Shown piece after piece: positions 33,089 to 44,471 of a DNA stretch of 64,000 bases. Within the stretch, counting starts at the first letter, position 1. Each line of letters begins with the position of its first letter. This DNA is from Multifurca ochricompacta (Eukaryota > Basidiomycota > Agaricomycetes > Russulales > Russulaceae): contig WTXG01000135.1 of the NCBI GenBank assembly GCA_022496185.1, positions 36,818 to 100,817 of the forward strand, read 5' to 3'. A program made the position numbers and the translations under genes. Below the pieces are notes generated by a model that worked only from the letters and a program-made list of their open reading frames with translations, made no database searches and was not told the DNA's origin.

Positions 33089-33459
33089 TGTTGAACCAGA
33101 GTACCGGTACAGTGATACCGGGATAGTGGTCCGACATTATTGTGATCGCGTTTAGATAACATTAATTGATGAGATCAAAACGCGTTTCACATTAATTAGA
33201 TAACTGAGTATAAATATCTCAGATCGATCATGTGATTTGATCACATTCATTAACGAGCGAGATAACGCATTCGTTTTACTTTAGATTAGTAGCTGATAAT
33301 AGTACATCTAAAAATGTATATAAAGTCACTAAAACTGCTATAGATGAAGCAGTCGTTATCGCATTATTGCAAGCAGCTAAGTCTCTGAATTAACAAGGTG
33401 AGATAGATAGTAGTACAGTAGTATCTAGAATATAAGCCTGCGCCATGCCTGTTCCTTCA
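33089..33459 (+). repeat. 5' LTR of C3 (371 bp)
   Basis: TGTTGAACCAGAGTACC to GTTCCTTCA, with TATATAAAG near 33317. Same family as the diverged solo LTR at 5485-5831. Confidence 0.93.
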
Positions 33460-33745
33460 GGTTATGGGCCCTGGTGGGCATCTTGCACCTTTAATGGCTG
33501 CAACAAATATCCTCTGCGCCTTCAATGGCTGCGATGTTTTTCTGCGCCTATGCGGCTGCAAAATAGATGCTACCAGTGAACGCAATGTTCATGCGCCTTT
33601 AAGGCTGCACTCCAAAATGCGCCTTTAAGGCTGCATAAGGCTACTTAACTCACCATTTGCGCCTTTATGGCCGCATTAATTAATGCTAAGAGCCTGGGCT
33701 TTTGTTTTGGGTTTTGAGTACCAGTTGTCGCATTCAATGCTGACC

Positions 33746-34830
33746 ATGGCTTCTTTTACAGAAACCAGTTACTCAAACCTTCTTCGAAAAACCCTTCAAA
33801 TCTTAACCAAATGGGAGGCCCTCATCCCCACCATTCTTGTCGGAAGATCTCCTTCCAACATTAATCTTGCCGTAGTCCGCGATGCTGTACTTGCTCAGTG
33901 GGAGCAAGATTGATCCAGGGGTAAAAACCCTCATGCTGCTAATAAGCTCTCGGCAATCAAGCAGAAGCGGGGTGATCCTTGTTTTAATCAGCAAAAACAC
34001 TTCGGAGGCAAACAGCCGGATCAAGTGGAGAAACAGTCGGATCAGAAGTTTCAACGCGGGCGCCGTGCTGGGAAGAAGAACCGGGAGAATCAGCAGTCCA
34101 AGGGACAACAGCACTCTCACATTGCCAATCAGGCGTACTTCTCCCGTCCTCATCTCCTCACTACGCCATCCATTCCCGTACCTCCTGCATTTAAAACTCA
34201 CTATAGGAACGGAAGGCCTTGTATAGTGATGCGCACTACACCTAAGGAGCGGATCCCTGGCCGCTATCATGCGTTTAACCAAGCCTTGGATCTATGCGAC
34301 GACATAGGTGTGCCAGGGACCTCTCGTAACATTAAACCACTCGAGTCCCACATCACTGACCAATTTTCAAGAGCGTCGTCCAGTCAGACCAAGCTGGAGG
34401 ACCTTGAAGACGATGGAGATGAACCGCCCCGAAAGAAGTCCAGATCTCCCTCGCCAATCAACGTCGATTCAGAAAACGAGGAGGAGGACCCCAATAATTC
34501 TCTCGATTGGGGTTCTGATCACTTTAATGATCAGTTGGCTGATCTGGCTGGTTTAAATGAGGACGACGATCACAATGAGTATGTCCCTCCTTTCCTTCTA
34601 CCCTGCAAAACTAATAGACGCATTTACGCTTCATTAGTTCGCGCTTCTAGGGAGCCCCCCATAACGAACCGCTGTTACGCAGGCGTAGATAGCACAGTAA
34701 ATGACTTAAAGTCATGCATTAATACATTTGATTTACGGCATAATTGCCAGTGTGCTAAGTGTAACGGAAAGACTAAGGACAACAGCCAAATTACTTGGCT
34801 CTTAGACTCTGGTGCTTCAGCGCACTTTAC
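33746..34830 (+). pseudogene. C3 Gag and start of protease (one stop)
   Basis: ATG 33746, 286 bp after the LTR. The frame has a TGA at 33911-33913 and then stays open to 34867. A Gln/Lys/Arg-rich basic segment (about 34010-34130) is RNA-binding-like. There is a motif CQCAKCNGKT near 34750 but no standard CCHC knuckle. The retropepsin motif WLLDSGASAHFT is at about 34796-34831. One base is then missing and the protease continues in the next frame. The Gag is short compared with C2, so an internal deletion is possible. Confidence 0.75.
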
Positions 34831-37800
34831 CTTTTCTCTCAACATTTTATTGAATATGAGGACTTAACAAACCCTGAACCTGTTAAAACGGCTTCTAAGC
34901 CAATCTATATTAAAGGGAAAGGGACAGTTCTATTAGAACATGATGTCACATACAATGGAGTCACCAAAATGCGTACAACGCGCCTCTATCCAGTCTACTA
35001 TATTCCTAATATTACTGGGAGACTCCTGAGTGTCGGAGAATTTCTTAAGCAAGGACTGTACGTCTATGGGGACGAACATCAATTAACCTTGCGGAATAAG
35101 GGATCTACAGTCCCTATTATTCAATGCCACCTGGCGATCCCTGGCCAAACTATCTATTGGCTTCATTCTAAAATCGCTAATTTGCGATCTTACTCCATGA
35201 TCTTCAGCATCGATTACGATCTAATGCATAAGCGCTTAGGACATCCTTCCAAGGAAGTCTTACGTCATGCAAAAGATCACACTAAGGGATTTCCCCCAGA
35301 TCTATCTTATCCAAAGACAGTTCCCTTATGCCCGGGATGTGCGCAAGGCAAGATGCCTTCGCAATCTTATCTCCCGTCTGTAAAACGTGCCTCAAAGCCA
35401 TTTGAGCGCATCCATTCAGATTTGAAGATTTTCCCGGTTGAATCTTATCATAAATACAAATATTTTATCAGCTTTATTGATGATTATACGTCATTTGCTT
35501 GGATTGTATGTTTGCGCACTAAGTCTGCTGCAATAAACGCTTTGCGACAATTCCTTGCTATGATCAAAAATCAACATAACACTAACATTAAACAATGGAT
35601 GTCTGATGCTGGTGGCGAATACAAGTCTGATGTGTTTATGAATGTACTAAAAGATGAAGGGATAAACATCCTACAAAGCGTGCCTTATACTCCCCAACAA
35701 AATGGCCGCGCAGAGCGTTTCATGCACACTTGTATGGATAAAGCGCAAGCAATGCGCATTGAGTCATGTCTTCCAGACTCCTGGTGGGAATTTGCTGTTC
35801 TACATGCAGTACATCTCTATAACAGGACTCCTGTACATCGCCTGAAATGGCTGACACCTTATGAGAAACTGTATAGAGAAGCACCGGAGATTTCTCATCT
35901 ACGCGTCTTTGGATGTGGTGCTTATGTCTACATTCCAGAAGAACGCCGCAGTAATAAATTAGCACCTAAGTCCGAACTTATGGTGTACATAGGGCAAGCA
36001 GATGGCATTAAAGGCCATCTGTTCATAAGACTTGGAAATAATACTTTATACATGCAAGCTACAGCCTTATTTGATGAGAATCTCTTTCCTAAGTGTGATT
36101 CCAACAAACGCCGTGGAGTTACAAAATTAAATGAGCCTCTACTTAATGAAGAGCCAGACCCACAGCCCATCCCTTTAGTGGACGATGATGATTTCCTACC
36201 ATCTCACCCTCCACCTTCCACACGAAAAGAAGGGCCTCAGTTCTTGACGAAGAACTTAGCACTCCACAGCCAGAGGAACCCTTGCCTTCTCCTGTGCCAG
36301 AACAACAACCAGTGCCTCTCCGGCGCTCTACACGGGAAAGGAAAGTTGCACTTCGCCCTGGGAATGTCTACGGAGAAAATAGGCAACCCGTCGATCAGAT
36401 TAGAGACATTCAGCAGATGCGGCAATGGAGACAAGCAGTGGAACCTCGGGGTAGCTCCCCGAATCCATCCGCGCGTTTGAGACAGGTTCCTGGTCCTAGT
36501 CTGACACTCCGGCCCGCTCTAGCGACGATCTGCTGTCACCCATAAGGGGGAGTGACGATGAAGTTGAGGATCTAGTAGATGCGTATCTCAACTAGCCCAG
36601 GAAGGGGGAGGAGAATTTGTGAATTATTTGCTCGCCAAAGCAGTTCCACATATTTCACAACCACTAGACATGTCCAATATACGGGAATGGACATATAGAG
36701 ATATTTTGTGCATGCCTGACGTGCAACAAAAGGAATGGAAGGCTGCTTGTCGTGAAGAACTTGAGGCACTTCGCAGACGAAAAGTCTTTACGCTTGTGGA
36801 CCCTCCCAAAGGGAGGAAGACAATTAAAAACAGATGGGTCTTTGACCAAAAATCTGATGGTGTAAGAAAGCCAGGCTTGTTGCTAAAGGCTTTTCTCAGG
36901 TTGAAGGTATTGACTTCAATGAAATATTCTCGCCTGTTGTAAGGTTTGAGACTGTCCGGTTGATGCTCACGCTTGCAGCGCTTGAGGATTGGCACATCAC
37001 TGGATTAGATGTCAAAAGTGCATTCCTGTATGGTGAACTAGAAGAAGAGCTATATATGGAACAACCTGAAGGTTTCAAGATTAAAGGACAAGAAACCAAA
37101 GTACTACGACTACAACGCGCCATTTATGGTCTTAAACAAGCTGCCTTAGCATGGTGGAAGGCGCTGGATAAATCCATGGCTGCAATGGGCTGTAAACGCC
37201 TACTCTCAGACTCAGGCCTATTTCTATATAAGGCTAATGATGGGTCGATCGTTGTCATCATTGTATATGTTGATGATGCCCTTTTTATGGGAAATGACAA
37301 AGTCCTAGTCAGTAAATTAAAAACTGACTTCATGAACAAATGGGAATGCAGGGATCTAGGAGATACAAAGGAGTTCTTGCGAATGCGCATCACTAGGAAA
37401 AATGGCAAAGTTCTACTCGATCAACAGCCATACCTTACTAAAGTGCTGCAACGCTTCGGGATACTTAATGCAAAATTTGCGCCCACTCCTCTCCCAGAAG
37501 GCTATCATCCAGAGCCTAACACTGAACCTGCTGATCCTTCCATTCGTTCAAAGTTCCAACAAGTAATCGGCTCATTACTTTACATTATGTTGGGCACGCG
37601 ACCAGATATTGCCTTTGCAGTGACAAGGCTATCTCAATTTGCCGCTAATCCATCTCAAGATCATCTTGATCGAGCGCTGTATATCTGTCGATATTTAGCT
37701 GGGACATCGGATTACACACTTATCTACGATGGTAGATCAAATGGCGGATTGATCGCGTGTGCTGATTCTGATTGGGCGTCAAACCCAATCGATCGCCGAT

Positions 37801-38222
37801 CTACTACTGGATATATGGTGAAAATAGCGAATGGGATATTCAGCTGGAATTCTAGAGTGCAAAAGACCATAGCGCTTTCGTCCACTGAAGCAGAATACAT
37901 GTCGCTTTCTGACACAACGCGACAAGTTGTATGGATCAAATCGCTTCTTAGCGAAATTGGCATTGATCTAGGACCCATTCCCCTCTGCGGTGATAACCAA
38001 GGCTCCATTTTTATGGCCTCTAACCCTGTACAAGAGCGGCGGATAAAGCATATTGATATCCGCTTCCATTATGTCAGACAGATTGTACAAGAAAAGAAAG
38101 TAGAGCTATTTTTTATAGAAGGAGCTGAGAATCCTGCAGACATGTTCACCAAAAATTTGGGACGCGTCAAATTCCTGAAGTTCAGGAGTCAACTTGGGCT
38201 AGAGATTACCTCGCCTAAGTAA
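34831..38222 (+). pseudogene. C3 Pol (protease, integrase, RT, RNase H; frameshifted)
   Basis: 34831-36230 carries the rest of the protease, the pre-integrase zinc domain (HKRLGHPSKEVLRHA.. CPGCAQGK, 35227-35352) and the integrase core (HSDLK, SDAGGEYKS, PQQNGRAERF). Shifts near 36230, between 36545 and 36619, and near 36870 separate the linker and the RT. 36960-38222 carries RT (VKSAFLYGELEEELYMEQP; YVDDALF at about 37267) and RNase H (ACADSDWASN; KHIDIRFHYVRQ). All frame changes are consistent with lost single bases. The stop at 38220 is the normal end, 48 bp before the 3' LTR. Confidence 0.88.
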
Positions 38223-38270
38223 AAACACATTGCTTAGCATGCTTAAGCAGCGACACTTAGCAAGGGGGAG

Positions 38271-38641
38271 TGTTGAACCAGAGTACCGGTACAGTGATAC
38301 CGGGATAGTGGTCCAACATTATTGTGATCGCGTTTAGATAACATTAATTGATGAGATCAAAATGCGTTTCACATTAATTAGATAACTGAGTATAAATATC
38401 TCAGATCGATCATGTGATTTGATCACATTCATTAACGAGCGAGATAACGCGTTCATTTTACTTTAGATTAGTAGCTGATAATAGTACATCTAAAAATGTA
38501 TATAAAGTCACTAAAACTGCTATAGATGAAGCAGTCGTTATCGCATTATTGCAAGCAGCTAAGTCTCTGAATTAACAAGGTGAGATAGATAGTAGTACAG
38601 TAGTATCTAGAATATAAGCCTGTGCCATGCCTGTTCCTTCA
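38271..38641 (+). repeat. 3' LTR of C3 (371 bp)
   Basis: Matches the 5' LTR except for five transitions at CpG sites, and is followed by CTTCA. Confidence 0.93.
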
Positions 38642-39189
38642 CTTCAGGCATCTAGGTTAGGGTCTAAGCTGTGCAAGATTAGATTAGATATTGATTCAGA
38701 GTTTCGGACTTTTTACCATATCATTATTACTTTCTTTCTTGCGATGCGCAGCAGCTGACTGATGTACCTTAGTAATCCTGTATAGCATGTGATATCTCGT
38801 TGGCCAATGGCCTTTGTCCCTCAGTAGTATATTCTAGCGCATTCCATTGCGCACAGACCATTCCTTGAGTAGTATATAAGGGTGTCTGTTTCGTCTCTTA
38901 CACTTCAGAGTTTTCTTCACCTCTGAAGTGTAAGTCCCAGTCTCTCTACTTACTATCTTACCTATAACTAACCGTCTCTTGTAGATAACTTGTTTCTAGG
39001 TGTGTAGTATAGTAATACAGAGTTTTCTTCACCTCTGAAGTATAACTTGTTTCTAGCCTTACACGCTAACTTCCAACAGTCAGTATCACTGCGCGCACAT
39101 GCCTGTTCATCACCACAGTCAAGGTTCAAGGCCCACAAGATACAAGAGGGGCATGCATGTGAGCAGGGAGGCAAAGCAGTGGCAATAGG

Positions 39190-39703
39190 TGTTGAACACA
39201 GGACATGTTCAGTGATGCTTCAGGCATCAGGAGATTAGATTAGCTACTTCATGGACTAGATTAGATATCGGAGTTTCTGACTATTTACCATATCATTATT
39301 ACTTTCCTTCTCACATTCTGCAGTAGCTGACTGATGTACCTTAGTAATGATGTACAAGCATGTGATACCTTATTGGCCAATGGCCTTATTCCCTCTTGTT
39401 TATTGTTTGGACTTTGTCTGGCACTTGAGGACTTATTCCCAGTGCACAGACCATCCCTTGGAATGTATATAAGGGTGTCTGTTTTGTCTCTTACACTTCA
39501 GAGTTTCTTCTACCTCTGAAGTGTAAGTCCCTTCTCTTGCTTACTATCATACCTTGAGACTAACACTCTTAGTAGTAACTTGTCTTTGTCTAGGTCAGTA
39601 GTATAGTATAATAGAGTTTCTTCTACCTCTGAAGTTAACTTGTCTTTGTCTAGCCTAACTTGCTAACCAACAGTCAGTATGCTGCACCTCATGCCTGTTT
39701 GAC
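39190..39703 (+). repeat. Copia LTR (514 bp), no target duplication found
   Basis: TGTTGAACACAGGAC to TGTTTGACA, related to the C2 LTR, with TATATAAGGG near 39467. The flanks ATAGG and GTCAA do not match, and neither a PBS nor a polypurine tract adjoins it, so it may be a solo LTR with rearranged or mutated flanks. Confidence 0.8.
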
Positions 39704-40723
39704 AGTCAACAGAAAATTGAGCATTGTCCCTGTTCTTTGGATTAAATTTTAATAATGGTTACTTCTTGAAAAATGGAAGTGTACCTGCTGTTGAGATGGG
39801 CCAGTAGCAACAGGATTGTTGGGGCTCCTGATCTTATGATTATGATAAGATAATCTAAAGTGTGTCAGATCATTGATTCAGAGACATTGCACACAACACA
39901 TTCTTTCTGTCTTGTCACATTTAAATAACTATATTTATTCTACTTATTGTCATGCTCCTCTGAGCAGTATAAAATGTTGCTACTCTGCATGTGTTCACTT
40001 CAGTTTTGACCACATAAACTGAAGTGAGTATTAGTTAGTTTATCTTATCTCTTATCTTTACCATATTTAGCTAACACTTATCTACTATCTAAATAGGTAA
40101 AGATACTATAGTGGGGGAGTTTTGGTGGCTTAATGACAAGATTAAAGCCCTGCCATCCATGCTGTCTAATGCTGTCTACAGCCATTTTTTGACAGGTTTG
40201 GACAGCATTTTCCATACCCATAACCATCTGTCTTGATGATCGACTTGAGCTGGTACAGTACAGGTACAGCACTGTGCTACGGCACCGTCATACCGTAAGC
40301 TACGGGTACGGCGCGCAGCCCTAAATGTCACTGGCTGCTGGCTGAGCTAACGCCAGAGTATTGTAGTCAGAAAATCGCGACAAGTATCTCTGGACCCCAT
40401 GGAGGATACAGTTCGTAAGGCTACACATTTCCAAGAGTAATTTCCCCCTAGATAGTACTGATTTACGAATCCCCAAGAAATCAGGCGAGGCGAACTTATG
40501 TGACGTAGCGCCTAAGTGATAGATAGAGAGCCCGGGGTAGCCCTATATACGGAGGTTCTTTGGCGGAGGAAATAGTGCTGCCCGAACAAGGTTCCTTATC
40601 GAGCACAAGGGTTCATGAAAATCAGGGATAAAGCGGGACTTGACATTAACATTGACACTAGACGCGTCGCACCGTGTCGTCACAACTCACTCATGGGATG
40701 GAGAAAGGGAGGGAAAAAAAATT
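39704..40723. other. Unassigned boundary region
   Basis: AT-rich at first, with a TATAAAATG and a duplicated CACTTCAGTTT/AAACTGAAGTG inverted stretch near 39988-40025 that looks like another decayed LTR core, but no boundaries or duplications. From about 40,260 the composition becomes GC-richer and gene-like. No protein-coding signal. Confidence 0.5.
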
Positions 40724-40819
40724 TGCATCAAGCGGGAATCGAACCCGCGGCGGGTCGAACTCGACTGTGCAAGCAAGCCAGCATGGCAACGACCCAGGTT
40801 ACCACTACCCCATTAATGC
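40724..40819 (-). tRNA. tRNA-Gly(GCC) with a 25-nt intron
   Basis: Minus-strand cloverleaf: acceptor GCATTAA (40819-40813) pairs with TTGATGC, discriminator A at 40724. D arm GGGT/ACCT. Anticodon stem GGTCG/CGACC, loop TTGCCA-T with anticodon GCC. T arm GCGGG-TTCGATT-CCCGC. An intron (40783-40759) lies after position 37, the canonical nuclear position. The mature part is 71 nt. A and B boxes are present and a T8 run directly downstream (40720-40713 region) is a pol III terminator. Codon assignment depends on the folded anticodon arm, which pairs perfectly. Confidence 0.87.
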
Positions 40820-41551
40820 GTCAGATGAAAAATGGCAGCATTAACTTGACTATTGGCACTGGCGTCCCAGACAGAGGCGTGTCGTCCTCAGCCTCCGAAA
40901 ATGCAGTCGAGAAAGAGTGGCATACTTCATCGTTAACGTTACAGTTATTACCATACTGCAGAGGTGCAGGGTCGGAAGATACGTACGCTCTATTATGCTG
41001 GTAATTGAGATTTCAGGACTCATAGTTTTACGCGACCGTCAGAAAAATTAAAGCCTGCTTCCAAGTCTAGGACGTCGCGCAGCAAGTTAGCAGTAACATA
41101 CAGTTCCAGACAGCACGCGAAAATCTTGCTCACAAAGATGTGTCCATCCAGTCAAGCGCGAGGACATTTTGGAGTGCTTGAGGTTCGAGCAAGATAATCT
41201 TTTCATATCCAACTGGTCGAACTATGCGGATCATGGGACCAATAACTTTGCTTATTCTTATAAAAACTATCTGGCTCGCCATATACAAGAGTTAGAAAGT
41301 GCCCAAGACAAAAGACTTGACAAGGTGGGCTCGGTGGAGGTTTCCTGAGATAGAAGACGAAGACAACCCCGGCGAGCGGCGAGCAAACCAAATCGTGGTG
41401 ACGGTGCCAAAAAGCCGCTGCACTACCGGGCCGCGGAACCCGATGATCATGAGAACGCCTCGACGCGCCACGCCACCTTTAAGTTTCACTTTTTCACTTT
41501 CAAAACAAACTGTTTTGTTGCGAGCCACCAGCGACAAGTCAAGCTTCAATC
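40820..41551. other. Intergenic, tRNA to MRH4
   Basis: No convincing ORF, repeat or RNA seen. It presumably contains the helicase promoter; no TATA box stands out. Confidence 0.5.
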
Positions 41552-43736
41552 ATGTCGCTGAGCCGTGCCATTCCGAGTTTCCCCGTTGTCTGTCGGCGTG
41601 CGTTAAAGCTGGTTCGCACGGAGTCCGTGACAGGTCATTCCTCAACGCGTTCTTTTGCTTCAGGTGCAGGTGCGCATATATTTATTGCCTTTCAAGAAAG
41701 GCATGAATAATTAAAAATATATGACATGTTGCCGCCAGCTGCTCCAGGCTCATCTCGTACGCGTCTTGTCAAGGACCTCGTACCAAAGTCATCAACAGGT
41801 CTCCCCCGCAAGTCTACGCGCAAGCTCCTTGAGGTTGCCCCGCGCGGTGCCTCGTCTGGATTCACCCGCGATACTCCCCCACACTCACTGAGACGTGGAA
41901 AAAAATTGTTTCGTGGTGCGGCATGGCCAGGGGGGGAAAGAGAAGGACGCTTGCGCAACTTGAGAGGCAGGGAAGAGGTTAAGATTGGAAAGCGCACTGC
42001 CGGGAAAGATGATGTTCGTGCACACGCGCAGGTTCGCCCTAGGCAGAGATGGCCGGAGCGGGATGGTCGCGAACGCGATATAACCACGCACAAGATTTCT
42101 TCACAAAACGCTGCGTTCGATATCGCCTCCGAGTTTGACCTTTCCACCCCAGCCGAAGCGTTGCATACACTCCCTCCTACATTTGCCTCACCCCCGCTCT
42201 CAGATGGTCTCCTCCAATCTGTTCGCAACCTGCTCGGTCCTGCTGCACGCCCAACACCAATTCAATCCCTCTCCTTGAAACATCTCTTCGTCAACTCAAC
42301 ATCCGATGAACCACGGCGCTTCCTCCTTGCATCTGAGACAGGCTCAGGCAAATCACTTGCTTACCTCCTTCCCATGCTGCACGACCTCAAGACGAATGAG
42401 AACCTGCAGTCGCGTCGCATGGGCCCGCGTGCCCTTGTACTGGCACCAACACACGAACTTGCTCGTCAATTAGCAAGCTTCGGCAAGGCATTAGTCCACC
42501 ATGCTCGGCTACGTGTGCAGAGCGCGTCGCGCGCGAACGTTGCCAGCGGGGTCAAGGCACGAGTGTCAGCGGCGAAGATGGCCAGTGCATTTACTGGTAA
42601 TGATGCAGTGGGTGAGTTCGAGGTGCATCATGGGAGCGCGACGGGTCACCCAGTGGACATGCTCGTGGGTACGCCAGCGAAGCTACTTGAAATGGCGCGT
42701 GGGAACGGGTGGAACAAGGAGTTTACGGAGGGCGAGGAGGCACGACGAAAGAAATGGGTTATAGGCAGACCAGAAGTCAGGCTTTCGGACGTCGAGTGGG
42801 TGGTGGTCGATGAAGCGGACGTCCTTTTTGGTGAGAAGCCTCGCGATCTACCCGCAGCAACATTACTGACAATATGGACCAGATCCCGACTTCATCGACC
42901 AAACGCTGCTTCTGCTGAGCGACGTCGCTGCTGCCCGAGGGAAGCCCGTCCCTATCATTAGCCGCGAGAATAAGACCCAAGCGCCGATGCTACTCGACTA
43001 CCCATTCCATTTCGTCCTCACCTCCGCAACCATCCCCGCTGCCCTAGCTGCGCACCTCGACGCTCACCACCCAAGCATGACCCGACTTGTCTCGCCACGG
43101 CTACATCGCCTCCCCGCGCACCTTTCTCTCGAATTCGCACCGTACAGCTCGGGAAACCGTAATGCGGAAGTGCTCGCAAAGCTCAAGACCGTCTGGCGCG
43201 ACGATGCGCTCGCAGGTCGACCTCGTGCAAAGGTGGTCATCTTTACCAACACACGCGCACGCGCAGGCGAGTTCGGCGCATACCTTTCCGAGCACAAGGT
43301 GGCCAACGTCGTCGTCACGGGAGGACAGGATAGTAAAGGCAAAGAGGGAAGCGGGCTGCGCTTGTACGGGTCGAACCGACATCTGGCGGGGTTTCTCAAG
43401 CCCATGTCGGGAAAAGAGGGGCCATCCCCGTCCGTATTGCCACTGCAAGGGAGTGGGGGTAGGGGCCGCTCAGCAGACAAGGTCGGGAATGACGGCCCGC
43501 ATGTGCTGTTGAGCACCTCGCTTCTAGCTCGTGGTCTCGACTTTGACCCGAACGTCACCCATATATTCGTGCTCGAGCCCCCGCGTAACACGGCTGACTT
43601 CCTCCATCGCGCGGGCCGCACGGCGCGCGCGGGTGGAAGTGGGAAGGTGGTTGTATTTGGGAAAGCAGGCGGTCGTGGCTCAGGGAGGCTCCGCGAGATG
43701 CGCCAGCGACTCGCTGCTCTCCGAGCGCGCCGATGA
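41552..43736 (+). CDS. MRH4: DEAD-box RNA helicase, MRH4-like (mitochondrial)
   Basis: Predicted exons 41552-41669, 41739-42830 and 42883-43736 give 687 residues. The ATG at 41552 is preferred over 41726 because it adds an Arg/Ser-rich, acid-poor leader typical of mitochondrial import and joins in phase through an intron with a TATGACA branch-like site. A donor 6 bp earlier is equally in phase. Motifs in order: Q motif (PTPIQ), I (ASETGSGKS), Ia (PTHELA), TPAKLL, II (VVDEADVLFD, completed across intron 2), III (TSATI), IV (VVIFTNT), V (ARGLDF), VI (HRAGRTARAG). MRH4 homologues act in assembly of the large mitochondrial ribosomal subunit. Unlike many neighbours the frame is unbroken. Confidence 0.88.
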
Positions 43737-44471
43737 CCTCCCTCTCTCCGGTCTGTTTTTTTGTGCGTGTCTCCCCAACCGCGCTTATCGATCATTGCAT
43801 GTTCGCTCTTTTTACTGCTGTTTTTCTTATATATCATTCCTGCATGCACCTGAACATGGGTAAAGCATGGGATGATACACCACTCCTCAACTCATTGAAG
43901 AACTGAGATGTGATGATGAAGTTAAATTTCCGCTTGCTGCGTTGCGCACAAAAGTCGTTGGCGCAAACTGTACCTATTTCATAAAACGGTTGTAAACGCA
44001 AAGGGACATCACGTGTCTCCATTTGCAAGAACGTCGCGCTCCAAGACGGCACGGAACTTAGAGCCATTCTACACTCCTGCCTAAAGGAATTTTAGGTATT
44101 TCAATACCGGCGGAGCGCGGAGATCTTTGACACAACGCTAGCTGACTTATACACGTCAGTGCGACTGCGACCACTCGTTACTACAACTGACCCTGACCAT
44201 ATCAGATATGCTTTAACTAGGCAGCAACTAGGCAGCATCTAGTAGTAGTCTCGATTGTTCATTCGAAGAGGATAAAAGGAAAGGGGTCCAAAGGCGGAAC
44301 GTTTTTTCGGATGCCCCTTGCCTACCTACATTGTCTGTCCCGCGCTCGCATGACATGGGTGGATAAGTTGCGCAGTGGCGTACCCGTACACCACCAGAGC
44401 ACTTAAAGTCCACCCGACTACTGCGAGCACCTCTCATTGTATTTCCCCACCAACTCCCACCCACTATAGGC
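43737..44471. other. Intergenic between MRH4 and ALDH copy 1
   Basis: Terminator side of MRH4 and promoter side of the first aldehyde dehydrogenase. No ORF of note. An ATAAAA-like tract lies near 44273. Confidence 0.5.

Larger units (their letters stand above)
33089..38641 (+). mobile_element. Ty1/copia element C3, full length
   Basis: 5,553 bp with 371-bp LTRs (33089-33459, 38271-38641) and target duplication CTTCA (33084-33088, 38642-38646). The PBS GGTTATGGGCCC follows the 5' LTR directly and CAAGGGGGAG precedes the 3' LTR. The LTRs differ at five positions, all CpG transitions. The gag region is short compared with C2. It is inserted in the solo LTR 33057-39112. Confidence 0.93.
33057..39112 (+). 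repeat. Solo copia LTR split by C3
   Basis: Left piece 33057-33088 (TGTTGACACGGC) and right piece 38647-39112, together 498 bp without C3 and one CTTCA. It carries the same TATATAAGGGTGTC core as other copia LTRs here. Outer duplication CCACA at 33052-33056 and 39113-39117. It ends ATCA, so the last bases fit TG..CA. Confidence 0.8.

Noticed and set aside
39190..39703. Full copia element starting at this LTR
   Set aside because: No PBS, leader or coding region on either side and no matching target duplication.
40615..41004. 129-aa plus-strand ORF
   Set aside because: It crosses the tRNA-Gly gene in antisense; the AGIEPAAGRTRL-like stretch is a typical translation of a tRNA.
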